DNA of 64,000 nucleotides from Chitinophagales bacterium (GTDB lineage Bacteria > Bacteroidota > Bacteroidia > Chitinophagales > Saprospiraceae). The notes below the pieces were generated by a model. It did no database searches and was not told the origin of the DNA. It worked only from the letters and a program-made list of their open reading frames with translations. The position numbers and the translations under genes are program-made. This document shows positions 41,525 through 51,100 of the stretch, piece by piece. Numbering within the stretch: position 1 is the first letter of the stretch; every line of letters starts with the position of its first letter. The DNA lies in NCBI GenBank assembly GCA_013298845.1, contig JAAFJN010000002.1, positions 481,595-545,594 of the forward strand, given 5' to 3'.

Positions 41525-41565
41525 GTACTTTTTTAAGATGTGAAGGATACCGTCCAAATTAATCG

Positions 41566-41573
41566 TACCTTTG
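41566..41573 (+). promoter_or_regulatory. -7 box of the family 2 glycosyltransferase gene
   Basis: TACCTTTG lies 18 bases before the ATG at 41592; a TTG start at 41571 would overlap this box and is therefore rejected. Confidence 0.55.
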
Positions 41574-41591
41574 GGAGAAATACAAATTAGC

Positions 41592-42260
41592 ATGAATAAT
41601 AGCGTAACGATTAGTGTGGTGATGGCCGTGTACAACACACCAGTCCGATTTGTCCAAAGAGCCATTCATTCCGTTTTACAACAAGACTATCAGGACTTTG
41701 AATTTATCGTCATGGACGATGGCAGCGACTTGGTTTTGGGTCGGCAATTGTTGCAATATTGCCAACGATACCAGGCCAAAATGGTGTATATCCGGCACAA
41801 AAACCAGGGCCAATCGGAGGCGGTTAACCGTGCCCTGCATTTTTGCGAGGGGCGTTATATCGCACTCTTGGACGCCGACGACGAGTACAAATCCAACCAC
41901 TTGAGCACCTGTATGGCGGCCATGCAACACGCCGATTTGGTGTCGTCGCACACCGAAACCATTGTTCGGACCGAGGCGGACTATTATATCCCCGATATTT
42001 ACGGTACTTCGCAAAATATCCACGTGGACGAATGTATTCCTTTTGCGACGCTTTTTGGCAAAAAAATTGTATTTGAAACGTTTCCTTTTCAAAAAATATA
42101 CGGTGCCGACCGCAGTTTTTACGAACAGGCGGCCACAAAATTTCGGGTAAAAAAACTGCCTACGCGCACATACGTGTATTACCGCGACCACGAATACAGC
42201 ATTACCGCCCAATTAAAAGCCACCCAATTTTCACCCGAAGAATCCGCCCTCTTCTCCTAA
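41592..42260 (+). CDS. Family 2 glycosyltransferase
   Basis: The 222-residue protein has a GT-A fold: TISVVMAVYNTPVRFVQRAIHSVLQQDYQDFEFIVMDDGS, the KNQGQSEAVNRALHFCEGRYIALLDADDEY segment with the DxD motif, and a C-terminal region around KIYGADRSFYEQAA. It transfers a sugar from a nucleotide donor, and both donor and acceptor are unknown. It has no membrane helices. The gene is followed by overlapping palindromes and then another glycosyltransferase-like gene on the same strand. Confidence 0.88.
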   Translation: MNNSVTISVVMAVYNTPVRFVQRAIHSVLQQDYQDFEFIVMDDGSDLVLGRQLLQYCQRYQAKMVYIRHKNQGQSEAVNRALHFCEGRYIALLDADDEYKSNHLSTCMAAMQHADLVSSHTETIVRTEADYYIPDIYGTSQNIHVDECIPFATLFGKKIVFETFPFQKIYGADRSFYEQAATKFRVKKLPTRTYVYYRDHEYSITAQLKATQFSPEESALFS

Positions 42261-42265
42261 ATCCC

Positions 42266-42297
42266 CCGCCCGTACGGGCGGCCCTAGTGGCCGCCCA
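42266..42297. repeat. Overlapping GC palindromes between the two transferase genes
   Basis: CCGCCCGTACGGGCGG (42266-42281) is a perfect 16-bp palindrome; GGGCGGCC (42276-42283) also pairs with GGCCGCCC (42289-42296). The two structures exclude each other. Confidence 0.7.
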
Positions 42298-42357
42298 AAA
42301 GTGCATGATCCACAATTTTATTATCGTGGCCGCCCAAAAGTGCATGACCCACAATTT
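42287..42357 (+). repeat. Tandem 32-bp repeat at the start of the second transferase gene
   Basis: The block from GTGGCCGCCC to CCACAATTT occurs at 42287-42318 and 42326-42357 with one substitution; period 39 bases, a multiple of three, so it repeats HDPQF in frame. Confidence 0.85.
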
Positions 42358-43173
42358 CACCCCACCACAAAAAAAATAGCCCGCTTGATTTTAGAAACGA
42401 ACGTACCCATTCCGCCCAACGGCCGACTCATTTGCGCCACCCTGCTGACGGGGGTGTACGATGTAAACCGCAACGAACAACTAGCGGAAGACAACCCCGC
42501 GCTCATTGAAAAATGGTGCGCTTCGTTGCGTCGGTTACAAGTGCACGGCCTTATTTTTCACAACAATTTTTCGGAGGCCACCATCGCGCGGTTTTCGGAC
42601 AAACACCTCCATTTTGTGCGCGTTGGTTACGATGGGCAACTCAATCCCAACGCCTACCGCTACTTTATTTACGAAGCGTTATTGAGCAAATACGGCACCA
42701 AACGCGACGGAAACCCCGCCATTCGGTCCATTTTTGTCACCGATATTTCGGACGTAGAAATTGTGCAAAACCCGTTTATTCAGCCGCTTTTTACCGATAA
42801 CCCCGGCCATTTGTTCTGCGGCGATGAACCCACGGTATTGCACAACGACTGGATGCTGGAGCACGGCACCTACCTGCGCGAAAACCTGCCCGGTTACGCC
42901 GATTTTGAAACCACCCACGCGCAGGATCCGCTCCTGAATTGCGGCGTTATTGGGGGAAACACCGCCGTTATGCGCCCGCTGATGCGGCATTTGACCGAGA
43001 TTCACACCACTTATACCGCGCACAATACAACGGCGTTCACCCTTGATATGGGCGCGTTTAATTACGTGGCACGCACCGAATTCGGGCAGCGGATACTACA
43101 TGGCCCGCCGGTGAATACGGTGTTTAAAGCCTATGAGCAAGACCGCTCCGATTGTTGGTTTAGGCACAAATAG
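42301..43173 (+). CDS. Probable GT-A type transferase of unknown specificity
   Basis: The 290-residue frame starts with GTG inside a tandem 32-bp repeat; the second repeat offers another GTG at 42340. No ATG is available. The body has RLICATLLTGVYDVNRNEQLAEDN, HLHFVRVGYDGQLNPNAYRYFIYEALLSKYGT, SIFVTDISDVEIVQNPF with a DxSD metal-like motif, and LLNCGVIGGNTAVMRPLMRHLTE. This layout fits nucleotide-diphospho-sugar transferases of the DUF616/GMA12-like kind. The first 20 residues are repeat-derived and may be dispensable. Confidence 0.6.
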   Translation: MHDPQFYYRGRPKVHDPQFHPTTKKIARLILETNVPIPPNGRLICATLLTGVYDVNRNEQLAEDNPALIEKWCASLRRLQVHGLIFHNNFSEATIARFSDKHLHFVRVGYDGQLNPNAYRYFIYEALLSKYGTKRDGNPAIRSIFVTDISDVEIVQNPFIQPLFTDNPGHLFCGDEPTVLHNDWMLEHGTYLRENLPGYADFETTHAQDPLLNCGVIGGNTAVMRPLMRHLTEIHTTYTAHNTTAFTLDMGAFNYVARTEFGQRILHGPPVNTVFKAYEQDRSDCWFRHK

Positions 43174-43230
43174 CTCCACCGTGCAGCGTTTTTCCGTTTC
43201 GCGCTTATACTGTACTAAACAACATACACG

Positions 43231-44289
43231 ATGAACTTAAAAGTACAGTATTTCCTCGCATTGGCCCTGCTGCTGGCCATCGGTTGCCGAAAAGAGCGCA
43301 TTACCAACAATACCGACACCACCATTGACCCGCCCACGCAAGTGGAAACCACCGTTGTTTCCGGCGTTGTACTCAACGACGGGGACCCCGTTCCGGGCGC
43401 ATCCATCGAAGTGTACGAAGGTGAAACCCTCAAAGGTTCCATTTCTGCCAACGCCAAAGGAGAATTTAACACTGGTAGTTTATCGCTACAATTAGGCGCA
43501 ACTATCACTTTTTTGGCCAAAAAAGACGCTTTGGTGACCACCCCCAAACGCATCGTGGCCAATGCCCCGGCGGTTAATAACGTTAAAATTAACATGCCCG
43601 ACCCGGGCCTTTCGTTCTCCGGGCCGATCAACTACGATAACCCCGGATCGGCGGAATGGGTAACCATCTCCGGTTATATCACCAGTCCCGACGGCACCCC
43701 GGTTCCCAAAGTATTATTGGGGATAATGTACGGCGTAGAACCACTCGGTGCCGGGTTTCAAGCTACCGGTGGCAGTTGGTTGATTGCTACCGACGAAAAT
43801 GGTTACTACGAAGGCTTATTACCCCGGGATTCGGTGTTGTATATGTTTGCGTTACAGGCCAGATCCGGGGAGACATACTTCCATTGTGGCGGGGATTTTT
43901 TGAACAAAAGTGACCTTTTCCCAAATGTTTGGCCCTTGGAAATCCTGGGGCGGTTTACCGGAGATACCCAGTTACCTACCATGAATAACGCTTACGTTCC
44001 CGCCAGTGCCGTAGAGGTCACCGGCACGGCCGCCGACTGCAACGGGAATCCGTTACCCGATTTTTCCATCGAAATTTCAGCGGAATTAAGTTCCATCGGT
44101 GGATTTACTACCACAAGAGATTTTACCAGCGGTGAAACATTTTACTACTCCCTCGACCTTTGCAGTGGTCCGATATATGAAATTAAAGTGCAAGCCAAAG
44201 ACAACATCACGGGCAAAAAATCGGTGATAAAAACGTTTACCAACGTAAGCAGTTCCTTTGATTTTGGTACCTTGCTGACCTGCCAATAA
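43231..44289 (+). CDS. Lipoprotein with carboxypeptidase-regulatory-like domains
   Basis: Lipoprotein signal with LLAIGC (Cys19), then two Ig-like CarboxypepD_reg modules: VVSGVVLNDGDPVPGASIEVYEGETLKGSISANAKGEFNTG at residues 43-85, and WVTISGYITSPDGTPVPKVLLGIMYG ... GSWLIATDENGYYEGLLP near 145-195. A third beta-rich part follows near residue 265. It is presumably on the outer membrane. It ends nine bases before the ECF sigma factor gene and may be co-transcribed with it, making it a possible sensory or target partner. Confidence 0.75.
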   Translation: MNLKVQYFLALALLLAIGCRKERITNNTDTTIDPPTQVETTVVSGVVLNDGDPVPGASIEVYEGETLKGSISANAKGEFNTGSLSLQLGATITFLAKKDALVTTPKRIVANAPAVNNVKINMPDPGLSFSGPINYDNPGSAEWVTISGYITSPDGTPVPKVLLGIMYGVEPLGAGFQATGGSWLIATDENGYYEGLLPRDSVLYMFALQARSGETYFHCGGDFLNKSDLFPNVWPLEILGRFTGDTQLPTMNNAYVPASAVEVTGTAADCNGNPLPDFSIEISAELSSIGGFTTTRDFTSGETFYYSLDLCSGPIYEIKVQAKDNITGKKSVIKTFTNVSSSFDFGTLLTCQ

Positions 44290-44298
44290 ATACCATTT

Positions 44299-44847
44299 AT
44301 GGCCATCCGTACCATCGAAGAACTTTTGTTAGGCTGCCGCCAACAGGATCGCCTGGCGCAACGTGCACTGTACGAACAGTTCTGCGATTTTACCATGCGT
44401 GCCTGTTACAAATACGCCGTGGACGTGCCGGAAGCCCAGGATATGGTACAAAATACGTTTGTTCGGGTGTTTACCAACATCCACGAATACGACGCTGCCA
44501 AAGGCACTTTTGTCAATTGGCTCCACCGAATTGCCGTTCGGGAGGCCATTGCCGTCAAACGCAAAAACGCGCGACTGCAATTTGACGAAAGTGCCCTTAC
44601 GCAGTTAAACCCCGTTGCGGCGGGTGATATTTTTGAAAAAATGACCCTCGATGAAATAAAAGCGAGCATCCTGAAATTGCCGGAAAACCACCGCACCATC
44701 CTGATGCTCCACTATTTCGATGGATTTGCGCACGACGAAATTGCCGAACTGCTCCAAATCGAAGTGTCCAGTTCCCGCGCCCGCCTCAGCCGCGCCCGCT
44801 CCGAACTGCTGCACGAGTGGCAACACCTAAAATTTGCTGGCTTATGA
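44299..44847 (+). CDS. ECF sigma factor
   Basis: The 182-residue protein has region 2 (DFTMRACYKYAVDVPEAQDMVQNTFVRVFTNIHEYDAAKGTFVNWLHRIAVREAI) and region 4 (SILKLPENHRTILMLHYFDGFAHDEIAELLQIEVSSSRARLSRARSELL). No region 3, as expected for ECF types. Its stop codon overlaps the start of the next gene (ATGA at 44844-44847), so the membrane-anchored product of that gene is its likely anti-sigma factor. Confidence 0.92.
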   Translation: MAIRTIEELLLGCRQQDRLAQRALYEQFCDFTMRACYKYAVDVPEAQDMVQNTFVRVFTNIHEYDAAKGTFVNWLHRIAVREAIAVKRKNARLQFDESALTQLNPVAAGDIFEKMTLDEIKASILKLPENHRTILMLHYFDGFAHDEIAELLQIEVSSSRARLSRARSELLHEWQHLKFAGL

Positions 44848-46181
44848 ACAAAAACAACGCTTTCCCGAATCCTTTTGACCAAGGCCCGCTGCCCGAATGG
44901 GATAAAAACGGAGTTTGGGATCAAATTGAAACCCAACTCCCGTCGCGCAAACGCCGCCGCCCGGCCCTCTGGTGGTGGTGGCTTGGGGCGGGTAGTTTGG
45001 TAGCAGTGGCCCTGTATTCGGCCGCCGGTTGGCGGGGACAAAACGCCATCCCAACCGTTGTTGTCCAGCCCGCCAACGCCGTTATTTCCGGTGAAAAAAC
45101 CAACCCCGCACCGGTAGTCCAGCCGTTGCCACCAACCCAAAAATTGGAACAAAAAACAACACCCCCGGGCGCAACAAATCCCGTTCGGAGCGCACCTTCT
45201 TTGCAAAAAGACCAAATAAACGCCCCCAAAACACCAAAAACGACCCCAATTGAGCCCCCAATGGCGGCGCACCACCCACTATCGGCCTCAAACCTGGCCT
45301 TAAACACCACTATTACAAACACCGGCGCGTTGTCCGTTACAAGCGCCCACCCGGCACTGGTAATGATGACAATACTTCCTGCCCCATTGCCCGGCCGCAT
45401 CACCCGGCAAACGCCCGATACGTTACCCGATTTGGCGACATTTCCCACCGGTGCGGCCCCTACAAAGCGGGTTCAATCCGGTTTTCACTGGTTGTTTAGT
45501 ACCGACGCGGAGGTTACATTCCGCCGCACATCGGCCATTTCCGCCGCCGGAGCGCCCTTTGCCGAAGCACACCAAAGGGCAGTACGCCCCCTCGAAACCG
45601 TCGCGGTGCAGGTCGGGATTCAGTACGATATTCGGCCAAAATGGGCCATCGGAGTCGGACTGCGGTACCAAAGCACCCAGCACTGGTTCCGGCACACCGA
45701 AACAACCGTCAAAACCGAACAAATCGCCTCCGACTCGGCCAGTTTTTACCAATTCAACGGCGTTACCTATTACCAAAGCGGAACCATTACCCAAACCACC
45801 ACCGCCACCCGCAACATCATGTCGCCGGGCCGAACGGAACGGATTTTTGTGCCGGTTTGGGCGAATATAACGTTCAACAAACGTTTTTACGGCCAATTGG
45901 GGCTGCTCCTCAACGTCCACAACCGCTACCGGGGTTTTGCCCTCAACCCGCAAGGAACCGTACTGGCCAAAACCGACCGGAAAGGCATTGCCGAATTGTA
46001 CCGCAAATCGGGGGCGCACAGTACGCGGGTAGAACTGGGTTATCGGTTGGCGCAGCGCGGGGCGTGGCAATTTCGGGCGGGGGTACATTACCAAAGCGAC
46101 TTGGGTTCGGTACTTTCACCAGCCACCCAGGTCCGGCAACGCGACCAGGTATTGGGCCTTACGTTGAGTGTATTGCGGTAA
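44844..46181 (+). CDS. Membrane-anchored anti-sigma-like protein with outer-membrane-barrel-like domain
   Basis: The start at 44844 overlaps the sigma stop. Residues 1-45 are a soluble N-terminus (FDQGPLPEWDKNGVWDQIETQLPSRKRRR), followed by one membrane helix (LWWWWLGAGSLVAVALY), a long Pro/Thr-rich linker, and from about residue 225 an amphipathic beta region (VAVQVGIQYDIRPKWAIGVGLRYQ, FVPVWANITFNKRFYGQLGLLLN, STRVELGYRLAQRGAWQFRAGVHYQSDLG) like PorT-type outer-membrane barrels. The final residue pattern LGLTLSVLR fits a barrel end. The order fits Bacteroidota anti-sigma proteins with a periplasmic beta domain. Sigma binding is inferred from position. Confidence 0.7.
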   Translation: MNKNNAFPNPFDQGPLPEWDKNGVWDQIETQLPSRKRRRPALWWWWLGAGSLVAVALYSAAGWRGQNAIPTVVVQPANAVISGEKTNPAPVVQPLPPTQKLEQKTTPPGATNPVRSAPSLQKDQINAPKTPKTTPIEPPMAAHHPLSASNLALNTTITNTGALSVTSAHPALVMMTILPAPLPGRITRQTPDTLPDLATFPTGAAPTKRVQSGFHWLFSTDAEVTFRRTSAISAAGAPFAEAHQRAVRPLETVAVQVGIQYDIRPKWAIGVGLRYQSTQHWFRHTETTVKTEQIASDSASFYQFNGVTYYQSGTITQTTTATRNIMSPGRTERIFVPVWANITFNKRFYGQLGLLLNVHNRYRGFALNPQGTVLAKTDRKGIAELYRKSGAHSTRVELGYRLAQRGAWQFRAGVHYQSDLGSVLSPATQVRQRDQVLGLTLSVLR

Positions 46182-46196
46182 TTTTTAGACATGCTC

Positions 46197-46820
46197 TTAG
46201 TATCCCAAGAGGCGCGCCGTGGGACCTAACAACCATCGAATGGCTTTTTGGGCGGGCCGGGGCGCATCGGGTGCCCAGGTATCGAAGCCGTTGCCCAAGG
46301 CCGCCAGTTGCAGCAACACCTTGGGCGAAGCCGCGCCGTGCGTATCCATTGCCGGGTACAAACGCGTTAAACCGTGGGCAAAAGCGCATGGAATCGTCGC
46401 GTGTTGGTCGGTACTATCGTTTAAAACGACCATTGCATCGGTTTCGTTAAAGGGTTTGTGCGGCGTTCCCCGGGGAATCAGGATGGTTTCGCCCGCCCGC
46501 AGGGTTTTCTTTTCGCCGTTGATCAAAATACTCGCCGTTCCCGAAGCGACCGTAAACTGTTCGTCGAAACCATCATGCACGTGTTCCGGTGGCCCGGCGG
46601 CGTGGGGATTCATGGTCAAATGCAGGTGCACCCAACCCGACTCCACTTTTTTGATTTTTTGGGTAAAACCCTCCTCGCGGCTGCTAAAAACGGTTTTTTT
46701 GGCAAAAAAAGTGGCATAATCGGGTGCAGCGGGTGGAAAAATGTGGTTAAACACAATACCTCCCACAATGAAATAAACGAACAGTGCGCTGAAAAAACAA
46801 AAGGCAATTTTGCGAATCAT
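46197..46820 (-). CDS. Cupin-domain membrane-anchored protein
   Basis: The start at 46820 (MIRKIAFCFFSALFVYFIVGGIVF) gives an N-terminal helix; the open frame to 46886 adds an unlikely extension. The cupin core is visible at residues 80-145 (PEHVHDGFDEQFTVASGTASILINGEKKTLRAGETILIPRGTPHKPFN) with the metal-ligand His-x-His and a later His. No enzyme activity can be inferred. It is 70 bases downstream of the AraC-type gene on the same strand, the common pairing of a cupin with its regulator. Confidence 0.82.
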   Translation of the reverse strand: MIRKIAFCFFSALFVYFIVGGIVFNHIFPPAAPDYATFFAKKTVFSSREEGFTQKIKKVESGWVHLHLTMNPHAAGPPEHVHDGFDEQFTVASGTASILINGEKKTLRAGETILIPRGTPHKPFNETDAMVVLNDSTDQHATIPCAFAHGLTRLYPAMDTHGAASPKVLLQLAALGNGFDTWAPDAPRPAQKAIRWLLGPTARLLGY

Positions 46821-46890
46821 AAATGTTTCATTTTTAGGGCAAAATTGGGCGAAAGACCACAACCCAAAATTGTAAAAACTGAACATCGTT

Positions 46891-47745
46891 TCACAAATAC
46901 AAGACCCGACTGGTGGCTGGTTGTGGCAATTGAAGGTAATTTTTGGGCGAAAGCCCCGTCATTTCATTAAAATCATGGATAAAATGCGCTTGGTCAAAAT
47001 AATCTAACCGATACCCGATATCCGTTAAATTTTCGGCAGTTCCCATTTCCCAAATGGCTGTCATGGCTGCCTGCATCCGGAAAATCCGTTGTAAGCCTTT
47101 GGCATTGAGGCCCGCGTATTTGCCCAAAATCCGGTTGAGGTGCTGTTGCGAATAACCCGTTTTTTTCACCAGTTCGTCCATCCGCCATTGTGGGTTATTG
47201 CGGATCAAATTCACCAGCGTTGGCGCCAGGGTGGCGTCGTAGTTGCGCGCGAGCGTTTGTTGCAGCAACCCTTCGAGGCAGTACAAGCGTTGATCGAGAG
47301 CGGCAATATGGCTAAGTTGGTCGTGCCATTCGTCAAATTGCCCATTTTCAAAAGCCTCGGTTTCGAGCGCCGTATTTTTAAACGCCGACAACGGAATTTG
47401 GACAAAAGGATACGCTCCGGCGGGTTTGAATATCACACCAATCTGCCGGTGAACACCCGCGGCAGACGGATAGTAAAGATCACTGTGATGGGTAAAAACC
47501 CCGGCAAAAAACGTTTTTTTAATATCTTTTTGGGTACTTTTGGTAGAACTGGCCACGGGTTGGCCAAAGTTTAGAATCAAGACGCAGGCACCATCGGGAA
47601 CAATGCGCTCCTGGGCATACGGCGGGGTCCCTTCACTGGCCCATATCAGCGAAACGTACGACGATAGCAGTCCTTCGGGGTAAAGGAACAGGAATTTGAA
47701 TTCCGGGCTGATGACGATGGTTCGCAGGCGACTCATATCGGGCAA
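46891..47745 (-). CDS. AraC-family transcriptional regulator
   Basis: The 284-residue protein has an N-terminal sensing domain of the DUF6597 kind (VPDGACVLILNFGQ, GVFTHHSDLYYPSAAGVHRQIGVIFKPAGAYPFVQIP) and a C-terminal double helix-turn-helix (MDELVKKTGYSQQHLNRILGKYAGLNAKGLQRIFRMQ, NLTDIGYRLDYFDQAHFIHDFNEMTGLSPKNY). It should bind DNA as an activator; the ligand is unknown. The cupin gene follows 70 bases downstream. The gene faces the region with the probable orphan RNA. Confidence 0.92.
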   Translation of the reverse strand: MPDMSRLRTIVISPEFKFLFLYPEGLLSSYVSLIWASEGTPPYAQERIVPDGACVLILNFGQPVASSTKSTQKDIKKTFFAGVFTHHSDLYYPSAAGVHRQIGVIFKPAGAYPFVQIPLSAFKNTALETEAFENGQFDEWHDQLSHIAALDQRLYCLEGLLQQTLARNYDATLAPTLVNLIRNNPQWRMDELVKKTGYSQQHLNRILGKYAGLNAKGLQRIFRMQAAMTAIWEMGTAENLTDIGYRLDYFDQAHFIHDFNEMTGLSPKNYLQLPQPATSRVLYL

Positions 47746-47933
47746 AGATAGTGGAATGGGTAAAAATCCGCCCCCAGTTGACGCCTTAACATTGTCCCGT
47801 TATTTGCAAAAGCAGTTCTCATTTCCCAAAACATAATTACCCCTAATTGTGACTTTTTTCCCGTTTAGGCCGCACGTTAATTATTTTTTAAACAAATGCC
47901 AAAAAACTACTCATTCATTCAGAAAAAACATTT

Positions 47934-48069
47934 ACCTTTGCCCCCATACCCACGAATCTGTACCGGGTTTGTTTTTTTCCCAAAAAACGCCTCGTTTTTT
48001 TGTGAATTTGCCTGTGAATCGTCTATAGAGGTGTAAGATTTGTCATCAATCTTACGCCTCTATTCTTTT
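47934..48069 (+). ncRNA. Candidate small RNA: -7 box plus terminator with no ORF
   Basis: TACCTTTG at 47934-47941 would start a transcript near 47948. It would end at a strong terminator: TAGAGGTGTAAGATT (48026-48040) pairs with AATCTTACGCCTCTA (48048-48062; one G-U) and is followed by TTCTTTTTG. No ORF lies between and no plus-strand gene ends upstream, so the terminator has no other client. The predicted RNA is about 115-120 nt. It does not show the SRP RNA apical motif. 47746-47930 holds nothing clear. Confidence 0.45.
48026..48069 (+). terminator. Strong orphan terminator upstream of the amidohydrolase gene
   Basis: A 15-bp stem (48026-48040 with 48048-48062, one G-U pair), 7-nt loop and a T-rich tail. 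It ends 45 bases before the amidohydrolase -7 box. Confidence 0.75.
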
Positions 48070-48113
48070 TGAAAAAGACATTAAAATACCCCGGTTTATT
48101 TCTTGTGCGTGCC

Positions 48114-48121
48114 TATCTTTG
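48114..48121 (+). promoter_or_regulatory. -7 box of the amidohydrolase gene
   Basis: TATCTTTG lies 21 bases before the ATG at 48143. An upstream TTG start at 48119 would overlap it and is rejected. Confidence 0.5.
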
Positions 48122-48142
48122 CTTCCTACAAATTTTGACACC

Positions 48143-51100
48143 ATGCAAAAACTCTTTACGTTCGCTCTATTGTTTGCCCTTTTTTACCAAATCCAAGCCC
48201 AGCAAACCTTCCCGGTACCGGCACCGTCCGATCCAAAATCGGATTTGTACGCTTTTACCAATGCCACCATTTATACCGACTACAAAACCCGCATTGAAGG
48301 TGCAACTTTAGTCATTAAAGAAGGCAAAGTAGTGGCGGCCGGCCAAAGAGTGCTGATTCCCTCCGGTGCAGTAGTCACCGATTGCTCCGGCAAAACCATT
48401 TATCCCGGCTTTATTGACCTCTACGCGGGTGGTTACGGTTTACCCGCCGCCAACACCGGCCCAACGGGCGGCTTCCGGTCTGCACCACCGCAACCATTGA
48501 GCAATAAAAAAGGCGCGTACTCCTGGAACGAAGCCCTCCGCACCGAATTTAACGCCGCCGAAACCTTCACGCCCGACCCCAAAGCCGCCGAAGAATGGCG
48601 TAAAATGGGCTTTTCGGCCCTGCTCGTGCACCAACCCGACGGCATTTCGCGCGGTACCGGCACCCTCGTCACCCTCGACGAAGCCCGCCCCCACGAAAAT
48701 ATTATTATCCCCAACGCCAGCCACCACTTGTCGTTTCGCAAAGGAAGCAGCCGCCAGGACTACCCCAGTTCGCTCATTGGTTGCATCGCTCTTGTGCGCC
48801 AAACCTACTACGATGCCCGCTGGTACCAATCGGAAGGCAAAAAAACGGAGTACAACGCTTCGCTCGAAGCCTGGAACCGCGCCAGCCAACTGCCGCAAAT
48901 TTTTGAAGCCACCGATAAATTGGACATCCTGCGCATTGGCCGCATTGGTAAGGAATTTGGGGTCAATTTTGCCATCAAAACCGTGGGGGACGAATACCAG
49001 CGCCTCGACGAGATCAAAGCCCTCAACAGCCCGCTCATTGTGGCCCTCAACTACCCCACCGGCTACGACGTGCGCGACCCCTACGACGCGCAAAACATTT
49101 CCGTCCGGGAATTAAAACACTGGGAACTGGCGCCCTCTAACCCCGGCCGTTTGGCCAACGCGGGTATTCCTTTTGCCCTCACTACCGCCGATTTAAAAGA
49201 CAAATCGAAGTTTTGGGCCAACCTCCGCAAAGCCATCGAATACGGCCTCAGCGAAGAAATGGCGCTCAAAGCACTCACCCAGCAGCCCGCCGCTATGTTG
49301 GGTTGTTATGACCGAGTAGGCAGCCTCGAACCCGGCAAATTGGCCAATTTTATCATTACGTCGGGCAATGTTTTTGAGGCCGACAGCAAAATTTTCCAAA
49401 CCTGGACCCGTGGCAAAGGTTTTGTCATCAAAGACTTTAGCGAAGCCTTTTCACCCCAACTCTACGGCGAATATCAATTGCAAACGGGCAACAACCGCCC
49501 CCAAACATTGGTGCTTCAGCAAAAAAAATCGGGCATGGAAGCCTATATCCTGCAAGCCGACAGCAGTAAACTCAAAGTGACTTTTGAAGCCAAACGCAGC
49601 CAGATTAACCTCTCCTGGATGCAGGACACCGTGTCGAAAAAGAACGTTTACCTCTCTGGCATGTACTCGCAACCCGACGGCAAAATGGCCGTGGCCAGCG
49701 GGCGGGGCACCTTCGCCGACGGTACACCTTTCGACTGGACTTTGCGCCAAACTAAAATCGCCGACCCCGCCAAACCCACCAAACAGAATCCCGTAAAAAC
49801 GCCGGAAACCGGTGATCTTATGTACCCGTTTATGGCTTTTGGCCAACCCCAAATACCCACGCAGGGTGTGTTTTTGGTGCGCAACGCCACCGTTTGGACC
49901 AACGAAAAGGACGGCGTTTTAAAAAATACCGACGTCTTGGTATCGCGCGGAAAAATCACCAGAATTGGCCGCAACCTGCCCGTTCAGGACAACGCCACGG
50001 TGATTGACGGCACTGGCAAACACCTCACCGCCGGTATTATTGACGAACACTCGCACATTGCCGTGTCGCGCTCCATCAACGAAGGCACCCAGGAATCGAG
50101 CGCCGAAGTACGCATCGGGGATGCGTTGGACTCCGAAGATATTGATATTTACCGCCAACTGGCCGGTGGCGTTACCAGCAGTCACTTGTTGCACGGCTCG
50201 GCCAACCCCATCGGCGGGCAAACCCAATTGATTAAACTCCGTTGGGGCTACAACCCCGAAGCCCTGAAATTTGAAAACTGGCCCGGTTTTATCAAATTTG
50301 CCCTCGGCGAAAACGTTAAACAAAGCAACTGGGGCGACAACAGCCACACCCGCTACCCGCAAACCCGCATGGGCGTGGAGCAGGTGTACGTGGATTATTT
50401 TAACCGCGCCCAGGAGTACCTCAAACTCAAAAAATCGGGAAAACCGTACCGCACCGACCTCGAACTGGAGGCGTTGGGTGAAATTTTGGAAAGCAAACGT
50501 TTTATCACCTGCCACTCTTACGTGCAATCGGAAATTACCATGCTCATGCGCGTGGCCGAGCGTTTTGGGTTTAAAGTCAACACGTTTACGCACATTTTGG
50601 AGGGTTATAAAGTGGCCGATAAAATGGCCAAACACGGCGCGGGCGGCAGTTCGTTTGCCGACTGGTGGGCCTATAAAATGGAAGTGTACGACGCTATTCC
50701 CTACAACGCCGCCGTGATGCACAAACAAGGTGTATGCGTGGCCATCAACTCCGATGATGCCGAAATGGCCCGCCGCCTCAACCAGGAAGCCGCCAAAGCC
50801 GTGGAATACGGCGGTGTAAGCGAAGAAGATGCCCTCAAAATGGTGACCCTCAACCCCGCTAAACTCTTGCGCGTGGACGACCGCGTGGGCAGTATCCGCG
50901 CCGGAAAAGACGCCGATTTGGTGTTGTGGGACAACCACCCGCTGTCGGTGTACGCCAAGGCCGAAACCACCTGGGTGGATGGGATTCCGTTTTTTGACCG
51001 CAAAGAAGACGAAAAACGCCGCGAAGCCATTCGATTGGAGCGCGCCCGCCTGATTCAAAAAATTACCGGCGAAGGAAAAGGTGGTGCCGGTGGTGAAAAA

